NCBI GenBank assembly: GCA_021793715.1
Contig: JAJYSF010000041.1
Span: 1 to 7,201 of the forward strand
Length of the DNA stretch: 7,201 bases
DNA from: Actinomycetes bacterium
Lineage (GTDB): Bacteria > Actinomycetota > Actinomycetes > Actinomycetales > Microbacteriaceae
Direction: 5' to 3'
The position numbers and the translations under genes are program-made. Positions 6,892 through 7,201 of this stretch are shown one piece after another (the first letter of the stretch is position 1; each line of letters opens with the position of its first letter). The notes beneath the pieces are model-generated. The model made no database searches. It was not told where the DNA came from and saw only the letters and a program-made list of their open reading frames with translations.

Positions 6892-6985
6892 GCGGGCATG
6901 CCGCCTGCGCCGCAGTCCCCCGGATCCGCGATGCGCGGATCCTTCCCGCCAGGCCCGATGCCAGCGGCGCACGCGGCATGCCCGC
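6892..6985. repeat. Nested inverted-repeat element between convergent rbfA and mutY, possible bidirectional terminator
   Basis: The outer arms 6892-6913 and 6964-6985 pair over 22 positions with a single C/C mismatch (6905/6972). Inside is a second, perfect stem: GGATCCGCG (6922-6930) with CGCGGATCC (6934-6942) and a 3-base loop. Part of each outer arm is itself near-palindromic (GGCATGCC core). The element lies in the 159-base gap between convergent genes, where a two-way terminator is expected. No U-tract follows on either strand. It could alternatively be a dispersed intergenic repeat. Confidence 0.6.
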
Positions 6986-7028
6986 TCCGCTTCGCTTGCG
7001 GGGGCCCGGCGGGCTTCCTCGTGTGGGG

Positions 7029-7201
7029 TCAGCGGCGGGGGAGGTGGACGAGGTCCCCGTCCGGCTCGATGAGGCCGTCCTCATAGAGCGACGCGAGAGC
7101 GCGGTTGCGTTGGCGGGGATCGTGCCAGCCGGTGAGCAGCGCGTCCTCGGGCAGCGGATCCGGCGCGGCATCGCGCAGCGCCTTCAGCGCCAGGCCGCGC
7201 G
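7029..7201 (-). CDS. mutY: A/G-specific adenine glycosylase C-terminal end, partial
   Basis: On the minus strand, 56 codons run in from the window edge and stop at TGA (7031-7029). The peptide includes RGLALKALRDAAPDPLPEDA, then WHDPRQRNRALASLYEDGLIE, and ends HLPRR. This matches the small C-terminal region of actinobacterial MutY, remembered as RGKLLxVLR...W...QRxRALxSLxxDGLV. MutY removes adenine mispaired with 8-oxoguanine during base-excision repair. The catalytic helix-hairpin-helix domain and the iron-sulfur cysteines lie outside the window, so completeness cannot be judged. The gene converges on rbfA, with a structured intergenic region between them. Confidence 0.82.
   Translation of the reverse strand, partial: RGLALKALRDAAPDPLPEDALLTGWHDPRQRNRALASLYEDGLIEPDGDLVHLPRR

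Noticed and set aside
6779..7171. Minus-strand frame of 130 codons across the rbfA end and the convergent gap
   Set aside because: It runs in a different frame from the MutY peptide, crosses the palindromic element, and is rich in Ser/Arg/Pro without any motif.

Overview
The window is a high-GC, gene-dense housekeeping segment from an actinobacterium. Codon use is strongly GC-biased at third positions and GTG starts are common. The IF2 N-terminus carries the Pro/Gly/Arg-rich linker with NNPYSS-type repeats known from Actinobacteria. The NusA is short and the MutY C-terminal end is actinobacterial in style. The proteins look most like Microbacteriaceae (Microbacterium and relatives); that placement rests on remembered family sequences, not on a search.

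Layout, left to right. Bases 1-344 hold the 3' part of an SMR-family small multidrug transporter (+). Bases 354-2120 hold proS, prolyl-tRNA synthetase of the bacterial type with the editing insertion (+). Then comes the transcription/translation cluster: nusA (2234-3217, +), ylxR (3344-3616, +), infB encoding initiation factor IF2 (3676-6366, +) and rbfA (6450-6869, +). Bases 7029-7201 hold the 3' end of a convergent gene on the minus strand, recognisable as the C-terminus of the A/G-specific adenine glycosylase MutY. No stretch longer than 300 bases lacks a gene. The largest gap is the 159-bp convergent intergenic region 6870-7028, which holds a nested inverted-repeat element.

How the genes work together. 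ProS charges tRNA-Pro. NusA tunes RNA polymerase pausing, termination and antitermination. YlxR is a small RNA-binding partner usually encoded beside NusA and IF2. IF2 positions initiator tRNA on the 30S subunit and drives subunit joining. RbfA matures the 16S rRNA 5' region. This is the conserved nusA-infB cluster, here without rimP directly before nusA and without truB directly after rbfA.

I found no defence island, mobile element, CRISPR array, RNA gene or evident new system. The non-trivial signals are regulatory: a likely leaderless promoter for proS overlapping the transporter's stop codon; two mutually exclusive hairpins in front of infB, one of which pairs with its Shine-Dalgarno; a perfect 15-bp stem-loop between infB and rbfA; a hairpin at the predicted 5' end of the nusA mRNA; and the nested palindrome between rbfA and mutY. 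These were identified by reading base pairing by hand, without energy calculation or comparison.
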